Shown here: in pieces, positions 1 through 8,330 of the stretch
How positions within the stretch are numbered: the stretch's first letter is position 1
Layout: each line of letters starts with the position of its first letter
Assembly (NCBI GenBank): GCA_946059305.1
Contig: CAMGMU010000014.1
Span: forward strand, 1-36,543
Direction: 5' to 3'
Origin: an uncultured Bacteroidales bacterium
GTDB taxonomy: Bacteria > Bacteroidota > Bacteroidia > Bacteroidales > Paludibacteraceae
Length of the DNA: 36,543 nt
Position numbers and translations under genes: made by a program
Notes under the pieces: model-generated
Databases searched by the model: none
Told to the model about the DNA's origin: nothing
Seen by the model: only the letters and a program-made list of their open reading frames with translations

Positions 1-164
1 CAGCGCTTGCGCTACTGGAACGCCCCGGAGGGACCATGGAACAGCGCTTGCGCTACTGGAACGCCCCGGAGGGACCATGGAACAGCGCTTGCGCTAATGG
101 AACGCCCCGAAGGGGCCATGGAACAGCGCTTGCGCTACTGGAACGCCCCGGAGGGGCTTACGCT
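1..164. repeat. 41-bp GC-rich tandem repeat array, about 4 copies, cut by the left window edge
   Basis: Units start at 1, 42, 83 and 124; the fourth is complete only to about 156. Each unit opens with CAGCGCTTGCGCT and ends with CCATGGAA. Each holds two dyads: AGCGC-TT-GCGCT, and GCCCC-GRA-GGGGC, which is perfect in units 3 and 4 and broken by one base in units 1 and 2. The array continues past the window edge or begins there. It overlaps the 3' end of the xylulokinase gene and supplies its stop codon. It has no unique spacers, so it is not CRISPR. A role as transcript end or mRNA-stabilising hairpins for the minus-strand operon is possible but is inference. Confidence 0.9.
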
Positions 165-1613
165 CTGCGCTAAGCTCGCTTTCCAGCGCTCGTAAGCGGC
201 TTGGAGGGCGGCATTGGGCTTGGGCTCAATGGTGAGGCGGCAGGTGAGCGAAGCAAAAGCGTCGTCCGGACGGGCGTATAAACCGATGCCAATACCTGCA
301 CCGCGTGCTGCTCCTTGTGCGCCATCGGTATCAAGCAAGAGGATACGTGCTCCTGTGATAGCAGCCAGCGTCTCGCGGAAGATAGGCGAGAGGAAGAGAT
401 TGCCATAGCCTGCGCGGATGGTGGTGGTGGATATGCCCATTCTGTTCATAATCTCCATGCCATAAGCAAACGCAAAAGCGATACCTTCATGTGCAGCACG
501 CAAGATATGAGCGCGCGTATGGCGATTGAGCTGCAAGCCGAGGATGGCGCATGCGCTATCCTTGTTCTCCAACACACGCTCTGCACCATTTCCAAACGGG
601 ATAATGGTCAAGCCGTCAGCCCCTGCCGGCACAGTTGCGGCCAGCTCGTTGATCTGCTCATACGAGAGGTCAGAGGCAATGTTTCTGCGTAACCAGGCAT
701 TGAGAATGCCTACGGCATTGATGCACAACAATACCCCTACGTTGCCATTCACATGCACAAACGGATTGACGCGGCTCTTCATGTCGAACACAGGGTCAGC
801 CGATACGGCATACACTACTCCGGATGTGCCACCAGTAGCCGCCACCTCGCCGGGGTTGAGAACACCGAGGGAGAGGGCGTTGTTGGGCTGATCGCCCGCG
901 CGATAACTCACCGGAATGCCGGCAGGCACACCTATCTCAGCCGCAGCTTCAGGGCTTACATAGCCCTGTACGGCAAACGTAGGTACGCAGGTAGCGAGTT
1001 TGCTTTCATCCAACCCCATGGCTTCAAAAAGCTCGTGCGCAATGCGTTGCTCTTTATGATCCCACATCATGCCCTCGGAGAGCCCACTGATGGTGGTGGT
1101 GCGCTGTCCGGTAAGACGATAAGCGATATAATCGCCGGGGAGGAAAGCAGTGGTGGTGCGGTCATATATCTCGGGCTGATGGTCTTTCACCCATGCGAGT
1201 TTGGCGGCCGTAAAATTGCCGGGGAGATTCAGCAGATGCTCCAAACACCATTCGTGGCCGAGTGTATCAGCGGCCTTCTCGCCATAGCGAACGGCACGCG
1301 AATCGCACCAAATAATCGCTTCGCGGAGCGGCTCGCCCGCCGCATCCAAACAAACGAGACCATGCATCTGATAACTGATACCGATAGCTTTGACCGCTGC
1401 TGCTGCTTCCGGATGACGGGAGAACAGTTCACGAGCGGCAAGCTTCAGATTATCGTACCACATCTCGGACGCCTGCTCCGCAAAACCCGGCTCAGGCGAT
1501 GAGATTAACTGTTCGGTCTTAGGAAAGAAAGTAGCATCGAGGCATTGACCATTAGCCTCGTTGACCAATGCAGCTTTTACGGAAGAACTGCCTATATCAA
1601 ATCCAAGTAACAT
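135..1613 (-). CDS. xylB: Xylulokinase (FGGY-family carbohydrate kinase)
   Basis: Cytoplasmic kinase expected to phosphorylate D-xylulose with ATP and feed the pentose phosphate pathway. At 492 aa it has the usual length for the family. Visible marks are the N-terminal phosphate-binding segment LGFDIGSSSVKAAL (residues 3-16), the substrate-side motif YQMHGLV (81-87), IIWCDSRA (about 100-107), the YRAGDQPNNA segment with the probable catalytic Asp, and GATGGTSG-like glycine-rich residues of the second ATPase domain. There is no signal peptide. It is the last gene of the operon, 57 bp after GH51. Its last residues (SPSGAFQ) and TAG stop are encoded by the 41-bp repeat. No xylose or arabinose isomerase is seen in the window. 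Another FGGY pentulose kinase cannot be fully excluded. Confidence 0.85.
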   Translation of the reverse strand: MLLGFDIGSSSVKAALVNEANGQCLDATFFPKTEQLISSPEPGFAEQASEMWYDNLKLAARELFSRHPEAAAAVKAIGISYQMHGLVCLDAAGEPLREAIIWCDSRAVRYGEKAADTLGHEWCLEHLLNLPGNFTAAKLAWVKDHQPEIYDRTTTAFLPGDYIAYRLTGQRTTTISGLSEGMMWDHKEQRIAHELFEAMGLDESKLATCVPTFAVQGYVSPEAAAEIGVPAGIPVSYRAGDQPNNALSLGVLNPGEVAATGGTSGVVYAVSADPVFDMKSRVNPFVHVNGNVGVLLCINAVGILNAWLRRNIASDLSYEQINELAATVPAGADGLTIIPFGNGAERVLENKDSACAILGLQLNRHTRAHILRAAHEGIAFAFAYGMEIMNRMGISTTTIRAGYGNLFLSPIFRETLAAITGARILLLDTDGAQGAARGAGIGIGLYARPDDAFASLTCRLTIEPKPNAALQAAYERWKASLAQSVSPSGAFQ

Positions 1614-1670
1614 CGCGTAAGATTATCGTTTGACTATGCGTTATTATTCTTATTGATCAGCCTCAAGCGA

Positions 1671-3602
1671 TTATTTCTTCAGGCGGATGACGGTGAAAGA
1701 GCGAGGAGCCAGGCAGAGCGATGCAGCGGGAAGGCTGAGTGTCTGCTCAGTGATTAGCGGACTTACTTGCTCCTCATGTCCGATATTATCTGCTTTGTCG
1801 TCAGCCGATTGGAGCGTTGTAATGGTAGCGTTGCGCGTTCCTTTTAATCCATGCAGATTCAAGGTGATATTCGCCTCACTGCGTGCCACATTCACTATTT
1901 TTACGATGACCTCGCCTGTAGGTTTATCCAATACCGCAGTAGCATATATGCCGTTTTGACCGGCAACGGGTGCGCCTGCCATCTGGGTGAAGAGCACGTG
2001 GGTACCTTTGTTGCAGGCAAACAGTTGCTGCACGTAATACGAAGCAGTGCGGTAGGTATTGTGGGCATCGAACCAAATCAAGTCGGGTCGCCATTGCCAT
2101 CCCTCCACATGTGCGAAGAGGGGCGCATAAGTAGCCAAACGTACCACATCGGCATTGCGCTCATAGCCCGTCATGATAGCAGCCTCACATAATGCGGATG
2201 CGAAGCCGTTTTCTGACTTAAAAAGACCAAACGCATGGCAAGCATATTCGCCGGCAAACACCTTCGGGCCCTTACGAGGGTACTTATCGTAGCGCGTAGC
2301 GGCATTCAAGCACCACTCGGGTGTGCAGTAAAAATGCTCGTCCACAAGATCTACCTTAAGGGTGCGCATCTCGCGCCACATGCGGTCGAATTCCTCGCCT
2401 TCAGGAGAGGCTCCCGCTGTACCAACCATCTGAATATACGGATATTTCTTCCGAATCTGCTCAGCGAACAGCTTCAATCGGGGCGCTACATGTTCGCCCC
2501 ATTGCTCGTTTCCGATAGCCAGATACTTGAGGTTGAATGGTGCAGGATGGCCCATCTCAGCGCGAAGGGCAGCCCACTTGTTTTTGGCGGGATCGCCATT
2601 CGCAAACTCAATCAAGTCAAGCGCATCGTCGATATACGGCTGAAGCTCCGCGAGGGGCACGAGCCAATCACCTTCCTTGGTGATGTCGTTTACGAACTCG
2701 CAAGCCATACCGCAGTTCAGCACCGGCAGCGGAGCAGCACCAATCTCCTCCGCGAGGAGGAAATACTCATAGAATCCAAGGCCGTAAGACTGATAATAGT
2801 CAGGCGAAAAACGATCCGCCATGGCATCGCGCCATTTATTCTCGTTGAGCGGACGATTCTCTACCGGCCCTACGGAGTTCTTCCATTGATACCTCGTCTG
2901 GAGCGTATTGCCCTCAATGATGCAGCCTCCGGGAAAACGGAACACACCGGGATGGAGGTCTCTGAGCGCCTCCGCCAAGTCTCGGCGAAGGCCGTTTTCA
3001 TGACCATTGAACGTGTTCACCGGGAATAGGCTCACATGGTCGATTTCTACCGCGCCACCGCTGAGGAGCAGGGATAGCGTACCCTTAGCCGTATTCGGCG
3101 CTGAGAGCACCACCGTATATTTCTTCCACTCGGGCGAATCGATGGTCAATTGTGCCTGGCAATCAGCGCAGCCAAGACCATTAAGGCCCACTTGCAGGTT
3201 CGCCGTTTTGCCCTCCAATGCGCGCGCCCATACAGAGAATCTGTAGGACTCGTCCGCGCGGAAACCCATTCCGAAGAACCCCTCGTTCTCAAGCCCTGCT
3301 GCACCCAGCATACGGAGCGCGTGAGGGTTACGATCAAAGGGAGAGGTACGGACTATGGATACCTCACCTATGGTTTTCCATCCCATCAGATGGTCAGGAA
3401 ACTCAAAAGAGCGGTTCTTTACCAATTCGGCATACAAACCACCATCGGCACCATAATTTATATCCTCAAAAAATATGCCATACATGTCGGGATTGACCGT
3501 GGCTGTTGTTTTTTTGACTTGAATATCTATTACAGACTGCGCGGAGGCAATCGTAAGCAACATACAAGCCTGCAGGAGCAAGAGTATTCTACGCGTTTTC
3601 AT
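1671..3602 (-). CDS. GH51 alpha-L-arabinofuranosidase, secreted
   Basis: Predicted to release terminal alpha-L-arabinofuranosyl groups from hemicellulose side chains. The 643-aa protein has a type I signal peptide ending near IASAQ (residues 18-22). The start of the barrel follows (NPDMYGIFFEDINYGADGG, 37-55), then a galactose-binding-like insert (about 65-195), as is common in Bacteroidota GH51, and then the rest of the TIM barrel. The acid/base is E366 in GNEQWGEH and the nucleophile E422 in VDEHFY, both present. It has no lipobox, so it is probably periplasmic. It lies 50 bp after GH27 and 57 bp before xylulokinase. Arabinose is not typical of simple mannans and points to arabino-substituted xyloglucan, or to arabinan/xylan fragments. 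Confidence 0.92.
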   Translation of the reverse strand: MKTRRILLLLQACMLLTIASAQSVIDIQVKKTTATVNPDMYGIFFEDINYGADGGLYAELVKNRSFEFPDHLMGWKTIGEVSIVRTSPFDRNPHALRMLGAAGLENEGFFGMGFRADESYRFSVWARALEGKTANLQVGLNGLGCADCQAQLTIDSPEWKKYTVVLSAPNTAKGTLSLLLSGGAVEIDHVSLFPVNTFNGHENGLRRDLAEALRDLHPGVFRFPGGCIIEGNTLQTRYQWKNSVGPVENRPLNENKWRDAMADRFSPDYYQSYGLGFYEYFLLAEEIGAAPLPVLNCGMACEFVNDITKEGDWLVPLAELQPYIDDALDLIEFANGDPAKNKWAALRAEMGHPAPFNLKYLAIGNEQWGEHVAPRLKLFAEQIRKKYPYIQMVGTAGASPEGEEFDRMWREMRTLKVDLVDEHFYCTPEWCLNAATRYDKYPRKGPKVFAGEYACHAFGLFKSENGFASALCEAAIMTGYERNADVVRLATYAPLFAHVEGWQWRPDLIWFDAHNTYRTASYYVQQLFACNKGTHVLFTQMAGAPVAGQNGIYATAVLDKPTGEVIVKIVNVARSEANITLNLHGLKGTRNATITTLQSADDKADNIGHEEQVSPLITEQTLSLPAASLCLAPRSFTVIRLKK

Positions 3603-3652
3603 AAGCAGAGATAGGGTTGTTGGGATGGGTATTATACGATTCTTCTTCTGTC

Positions 3653-4888
3653 TTAATACGACAGACGATATACGACTACGTCGTGTGCCGGAATGACTAC
3701 CTTGCGCACTTTATCCGACGCTGCCTCATCTTTGTGCGTCCAGAGATTGCGCACTTTATACACATGCGAAGCAGAAGCGAAGGTATGGTTAGTGAGGTTA
3801 TCGCGCATGTTGAATTGGCGGAAATCGAGGTTGATGGTGCGCTCCTCCAGGTTGCGGTTGAGGATGCAGAATGCCCAATCGCCGTTCTCGAGCGGCTTGA
3901 GCCAATACTCTATGCCCGACTCAATGCGATAACGCAAACCCTGGATGCCGAGCGGATCCTGATCGATGGCAATCACCTCACGATTGGTGATGATATCGAG
4001 CGTCTGCTTGGTCATCGAGCGGATGTCATTGCCCAAAATAAGCGGAGCCGCCATCATGCACCACATAGTAAAATGTGCACGGTCTTCGGATTCGGTCATG
4101 CCATTACCTACCTCAAGCATATCGGGATCGTTCCAATGACCGGGGCCGGCAAAACGACGAAGCGGCTCGTTTTTATCCAAGATAGCCAATACGCCCAGCG
4201 ATTTCCAACCGCCGAAATCCAATTCACAATCAAAGCAGCAGTTCACATCACCGGTAGTGCGCCAGAGATGGCCAAGATCTCTTGCCCAAGAGTAAGCTTG
4301 CGTATCGCCCCATTCGCAGAGCGAGAACACGATATCGCGGCCCGACTGACGGAGTGCCTTAGCCATAAGCGCATACGCACCACGCGAATTGACGTTCTCC
4401 GTATTGCACCAATCGTATTTCAGATAATCGATGCCCCAACGCGCATACTGGAGCGCATCCTGATACTCATGTCCTTGCGAACCGGGTTTGCCACCACAGG
4501 TCTCCGAGCCGGCATCCGAATAAATACCAAGGTATAGACCGAGCGAATGAACATAATCAGCCAAGGCGCGGATGCCACTGGGGAAACGCTCGGGGTCGGG
4601 TTGAATAAAGCCATCCGCATCGCGCTGGCCATGCCAGCAGTCGTCCATATTTACATAGCGGTAACCTGCATCATACAAGCCCGTATTGATCATCGCTTCT
4701 GCTACCTCACGTATGAGCGTTTCGTTGATATCACAAGCGAACGTATTCCATGAACTCCAGCCCATCGGAGGCGTCTTGCAGAGGTCGGGTTTGGGCAAGT
4801 CAGCACGGTTAATTTGCACAGGTTGCGGGTCTTGAGCCATAGCAACTACTGTTGCGAAAATGGCGAATGAAAGAATGATTTTACGCAT
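3653..4888 (-). CDS. GH27 alpha-galactosidase, secreted
   Basis: Removes alpha-1,6-linked galactose from galactomannan or galactoglucomannan oligosaccharides. The 411 aa comprise a signal peptide (cleavage near VAMAQ, residue 19) and a (beta/alpha)8 barrel opening with TPPMGWSSWNTFACD (39-53), then NMDDCW (80-85), the nucleophile motif YLKYDW with D159, the acid/base D214 in RTTGDV, and WNDPDMLEVGNG. A C-terminal beta-sandwich follows. All catalytic residues are intact. It has no lipobox, so it is likely periplasmic. The 121-bp gap upstream (4889-5009) is larger than most in this operon and holds an inverted repeat. Confidence 0.95.
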   Translation of the reverse strand: MRKIILSFAIFATVVAMAQDPQPVQINRADLPKPDLCKTPPMGWSSWNTFACDINETLIREVAEAMINTGLYDAGYRYVNMDDCWHGQRDADGFIQPDPERFPSGIRALADYVHSLGLYLGIYSDAGSETCGGKPGSQGHEYQDALQYARWGIDYLKYDWCNTENVNSRGAYALMAKALRQSGRDIVFSLCEWGDTQAYSWARDLGHLWRTTGDVNCCFDCELDFGGWKSLGVLAILDKNEPLRRFAGPGHWNDPDMLEVGNGMTESEDRAHFTMWCMMAAPLILGNDIRSMTKQTLDIITNREVIAIDQDPLGIQGLRYRIESGIEYWLKPLENGDWAFCILNRNLEERTINLDFRQFNMRDNLTNHTFASASHVYKVRNLWTHKDEAASDKVRKVVIPAHDVVVYRLSY

Positions 4889-4941
4889 AATAATTTTATT
4901 TTGGGAGAATGAATAATTTAGGGAATTTTGGTTATACTATC

Positions 4942-4990
4942 GGTGGGTTCTACAAATTTCCACGTACAAAGCGAATATATAGAACCCAGC
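4942..4990. promoter_or_regulatory. Inverted repeat with GGGTTCTA arms upstream of GH27
   Basis: TGGGTTCTA (4944-4952) and TAGAACCCA (4980-4988) form perfect 9-bp inverted arms around 27 bases. They sit in the gap between the GH2 stop and the GH27 start. Transcribed from the minus strand they could form a hairpin, but there is no following U-run, so a simple terminator is unlikely. The same TGGGTTCTA word recurs in two other gaps of this locus (21907-21915 and 23579-23587). Operator or RNA-processing function is inference. Confidence 0.5.
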
Positions 4991-5009
4991 TATTCAGTTT
5001 TTCAGCTAC

Positions 5010-7046
5010 TTAATGCATCAGCTTCATCTGATAGGAGGCAATTGGTCCGCGGAGAATCACCTGCGCATGACCGTTGAATGCAGGAAAGACAACCTGCTGC
5101 TTGCCTATCCATTGGTCGGCCGTAAGATGGCAAGCGGGGTCGCCATTGCCGCAACCGATAATCTCGCCCGCTCCTTCAAAACTGAAAAGCAACGAATCGC
5201 AAGCCGTAGCGGCAAAATGATTTTTCTTATCGAGCAACGTAATATCGAGGATGGTAATATCTTCATACACGGATTGCTCGACTTGCAGTTGGGTAGCCGG
5301 ACCGGAGGTATATACGGTTTGCGTAAGTGTGCGTCGGCCCTTCTTATACGCTACCGCCTTCAGTTGACCGGGGCGATACACCGTGCGCCACGACAGATGT
5401 CCGTTGAGCGGCATCGTCTGCTTACCGAGCGAACGACCATTTACGAAAAGCTCAATCGTTTCCTGATTCGAATATACCCATACGTCAATGGAGTCGCCTT
5501 CATGACCCGCTAAATTCCAATGCGGAAGGATATGCAGCGTAGGGGTATCCGTCCACCACGATTGCAAATAATACGCCTCATCTTTAGGAAAACCGCAGGC
5601 ATCCAGAATGCCAAATTCGCTACCTACAGCAGGATAAGTGAGCGGATTGGGTTCGCCCATATAATCAAAGCCCGTCCAATAGAAGAGTCCGGCGAGCCAA
5701 GGTCGCTCGAAATAGAATTTCCAACCTCTCTCAATCAGGTTGGGATAGGTAGAGTCGGTGCGGTTGATGGCCGCCATGTGTCCGGCCGCAGCATCGGTGA
5801 AATAAACGCCACGCGTGCCGCAACCCGTCGTTTCTTCAGAGCCATAAGCGATGCGGTCAGGAAAACGCTGCCGCTCGCCATCCACATCGTTTTGCATGAT
5901 ATAATTATACCCTGCTATATCTACGTCCCTTACGATATTCGGGCCCGACGAAGTGGCGCAGGTAGAAGGCCGCGAGGGGTCGAGTTCGTGCACCCAACGG
6001 GTCATTCGGCGGGCAATCTTTTCGCCTTTGTCGGTCCATTCTACGCCCCATTCCTCATTACCAACGCTCCATAAGATAATCGACGAATGGTGCATGTCTC
6101 TGCGAATCATCTGCTCCAGCACATGGCGCTCGTAATCATTGCTGCCGAGCAAACGCGTTTCAGCTATTACGTACAGCCCGAGGCTGTCGCAGAGGTCAAG
6201 GAAGTCTTCTGAAATGGGATTATGCGAGCAGCGGATGGCATTTACGCCCAGAGCCTGCATTTTCCTCAGACGGTATTCCCATAGCCCTTTCGGGATTGCA
6301 GCCCCTACCCCTGCATGATCCTGATGGAGGTTCACTCCGCGGAGTTCCACCTTCTTGCCATCCACGAGGAAACCTTCGCTGTTTGACCACGAATAGCGGA
6401 CAGTCATTGGTGAGGTTTGCGGTTGCGGCATTTCGCCCCACTCTATCCACACCTTGCGATATATACCCGCACCCTCATAAAACCACCCCTCTTCCAAGCT
6501 GGCATCTGCGCGTACGCAAATCAAGTTCTCGTTGCCGGGGTTGAGATAATCAGTAATATCATATATGTGGCGGGTATAACCGCTCTCTTCTCTACCCAAA
6601 TAAAAACCGTTTACCCACACGCGAGCATCCCTAAAGACGCCATCCAATACGATGCGAGTAGGTCCTACAAGCATCAAACTGTCGGCCGTGAACCAACGCC
6701 TATACCAACCTACACTGTTCTCCGGATATTTCCATCCAACAGTATGGTAACCATGTGAATGGCTGGCCTCGGGAGAAAACGGCAGAGCGGGTACCCAATC
6801 ATGGGGCACCTTCACAATCTGCCACGTGCTGTCTTCTTGAAACTTCAGCGAATAAGGGCCCTGATTATGGATGCTATTGCATTTCGTCAGAAAATTAAAA
6901 TACTCCGTACCGCAACCAAAGTCGCGCACCGGGTCAGCAGCATGCCCAAGATGGAAATGCCAGTTATCGGAGAGATACACACGCGGAGAAGCTACCGACA
7001 AGAGCGAGCAGCAACAGAGTACAATGAGTAGATGAATATGTTTCAT
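5010..7046 (-). CDS. GH2 beta-galactosidase-like glycosidase, secreted, lacking most of the Ig-like domain II
   Basis: Probably removes beta-galactosyl groups (as in xyloglucan or galactoglucomannan side chains) or acts on another beta-linked sugar. The signal peptide ends near SVASP (17-21). The jelly-roll sugar-binding domain covers about 22-203. The TIM barrel starts near GFLVDGKKVELRGVN (225-239). The acid/base is E331 in SVGNEEWG and the nucleophile is in GSEETTG (E404 most likely). A C-terminal beta-domain (about 510-610, VYSNQETIELFVNG) resembles DUF4982. Only about 20 residues separate the jelly-roll from the barrel, where GH2 relatives have a sandwich domain of roughly 100 aa. This fits the short 678-aa length. 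It lies 18 bp after the GH5 mannanase gene. Confidence 0.85.
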   Translation of the reverse strand: MKHIHLLIVLCCCSLLSVASPRVYLSDNWHFHLGHAADPVRDFGCGTEYFNFLTKCNSIHNQGPYSLKFQEDSTWQIVKVPHDWVPALPFSPEASHSHGYHTVGWKYPENSVGWYRRWFTADSLMLVGPTRIVLDGVFRDARVWVNGFYLGREESGYTRHIYDITDYLNPGNENLICVRADASLEEGWFYEGAGIYRKVWIEWGEMPQPQTSPMTVRYSWSNSEGFLVDGKKVELRGVNLHQDHAGVGAAIPKGLWEYRLRKMQALGVNAIRCSHNPISEDFLDLCDSLGLYVIAETRLLGSNDYERHVLEQMIRRDMHHSSIILWSVGNEEWGVEWTDKGEKIARRMTRWVHELDPSRPSTCATSSGPNIVRDVDIAGYNYIMQNDVDGERQRFPDRIAYGSEETTGCGTRGVYFTDAAAGHMAAINRTDSTYPNLIERGWKFYFERPWLAGLFYWTGFDYMGEPNPLTYPAVGSEFGILDACGFPKDEAYYLQSWWTDTPTLHILPHWNLAGHEGDSIDVWVYSNQETIELFVNGRSLGKQTMPLNGHLSWRTVYRPGQLKAVAYKKGRRTLTQTVYTSGPATQLQVEQSVYEDITILDITLLDKKNHFAATACDSLLFSFEGAGEIIGCGNGDPACHLTADQWIGKQQVVFPAFNGHAQVILRGPIASYQMKLMH

Positions 7047-7064
7047 GGGTGCGATGAGAGAAAA

Positions 7065-8330
7065 TTATTGCAGTTGTAGGTTAGCTTGACGGACGAGGGT
7101 GATGGTAGCCGTGTCGGTGAGGAAGACGGAGTTGAGCCCTTGGTCTTCTTGCGCGGGATCACCCGTATACGAATCACCAGGGAGCCACTGCTGATGCAGC
7201 GGAACAGCCTCGCCACCCCATGCCCAGAAATTGCAACCGCGGAGCCAACCGAGGGTGTCTTTAGACTGCTTTATCGCCTCGAAGACGGACTGATAATACT
7301 GATTGCGGCAAGTGGTAGGCGTAAGCATCCGGCAAGTGCCATCGGCCCAAGTAGCGGTATCTCTCGGGAACCCAAATTCCTCGATTACAACGGGCTTTTT
7401 GAGCGTTTGAGCAATAGTAATATGCTGCTGGATATAGTCGTTGGATTTTTTAATTGCCTCATCCATACTTCCTGCCATATCTTCATTATTGAGCCAGCCC
7501 CAATTGAACGGCCAAATATGGCAGGTGATATAGTCAATCTCGGGATATGAGTGGATGAGTTGGCAGAGTTCGGGATCACCCTCGCATCCCCAGATTCCCT
7601 CAGAACCCGTACTGATCATATGGTTGGGGTCGATGCTGCGGATGAGCTGGGCCGTACGATGGATCCACTCCGCAAAGAGGGGTTTGACCTCATCAGAAAA
7701 CGCGCGAGGTTCATTACCAATCTGCCAAGAGAAGATAGCGGGGTCTTCTATATAAGGACGACCGGTATAGCGGTTGGTTCGGCTCACAATGAATCGTACA
7801 TGATCCTCAAACAGCGCTTGTGCTTCTGCACAACGCGACCACTCCGCACAGCTGGCCATATATGCAGGATAACCGACCTCTTGTGGGGTCTGCCAATGAA
7901 TGTTCTTTGCCCAACTGAGGTATTGTGAATAGCCCCCCGACCATTCCCAGGAGTTATTGAGGAAAAGAACCGCATACATATGCCTTTTTTCGAGTTCAGC
8001 CATGAGGTAATCCAAACCATCGAGGATGGTATCGTTATACACTCCCGGCTCAAGCTGAAGCGTAGGCTCCACTTTGGCCATCACGCCCGGGAGCCCATCT
8101 GAACCCACCAACACGCGGAGGTTATTGACGCCAATAGCTTGGAGTTGGTCGAGCTCGCGACTCAAACGTTGGCGGTCACCTCCCTGCCCCTGAGAGGCAA
8201 GGATGGCGCCATACCAGAAATTCGTACCTACATAGTAGGTATCATCTGCAAATCGAGCATATTCAGGTGCTTCCTTACAGCTCGAGAGAAGCATCAATAC
8301 ACCCAATAGAATATAAAAAAGACGTTTCAT
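7065..8330 (-). CDS. GH5 (subfamily 7-like) endo-beta-1,4-mannanase lipoprotein
   Basis: Cuts internal beta-1,4-mannosyl linkages. The 421 aa begin with a lipoprotein signal (LLSSC, lipid Cys18), so it is membrane-anchored and may be surface-exposed. The barrel starts YYVGTNFWYGAILAS (32-46), with the RLSRELDQLQAIGVNNLRVL segment typical of GH5_7. The acid/base is E207 in QIGNEP and the nucleophile E318 in VVIEEFG. The ATG shares one base with the TAA of the upstream acetylesterase gene (TAATG), which indicates translational coupling. Linkage to a deacetylase, the epimerase and GH130 strongly supports mannan as substrate. The subfamily assignment is from memory of motifs and was not searched. 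Confidence 0.92.
   Translation of the reverse strand: MKRLFYILLGVLMLLSSCKEAPEYARFADDTYYVGTNFWYGAILASQGQGGDRQRLSRELDQLQAIGVNNLRVLVGSDGLPGVMAKVEPTLQLEPGVYNDTILDGLDYLMAELEKRHMYAVLFLNNSWEWSGGYSQYLSWAKNIHWQTPQEVGYPAYMASCAEWSRCAEAQALFEDHVRFIVSRTNRYTGRPYIEDPAIFSWQIGNEPRAFSDEVKPLFAEWIHRTAQLIRSIDPNHMISTGSEGIWGCEGDPELCQLIHSYPEIDYITCHIWPFNWGWLNNEDMAGSMDEAIKKSNDYIQQHITIAQTLKKPVVIEEFGFPRDTATWADGTCRMLTPTTCRNQYYQSVFEAIKQSKDTLGWLRGCNFWAWGGEAVPLHQQWLPGDSYTGDPAQEDQGLNSVFLTDTATITLVRQANLQLQ

Noticed and set aside
7..195. Open frame on the plus strand across the 41-bp repeat
   Set aside because: It exists only because the repeat lacks stops in this frame; the peptide is repetitive and antisense to the xylulokinase end.
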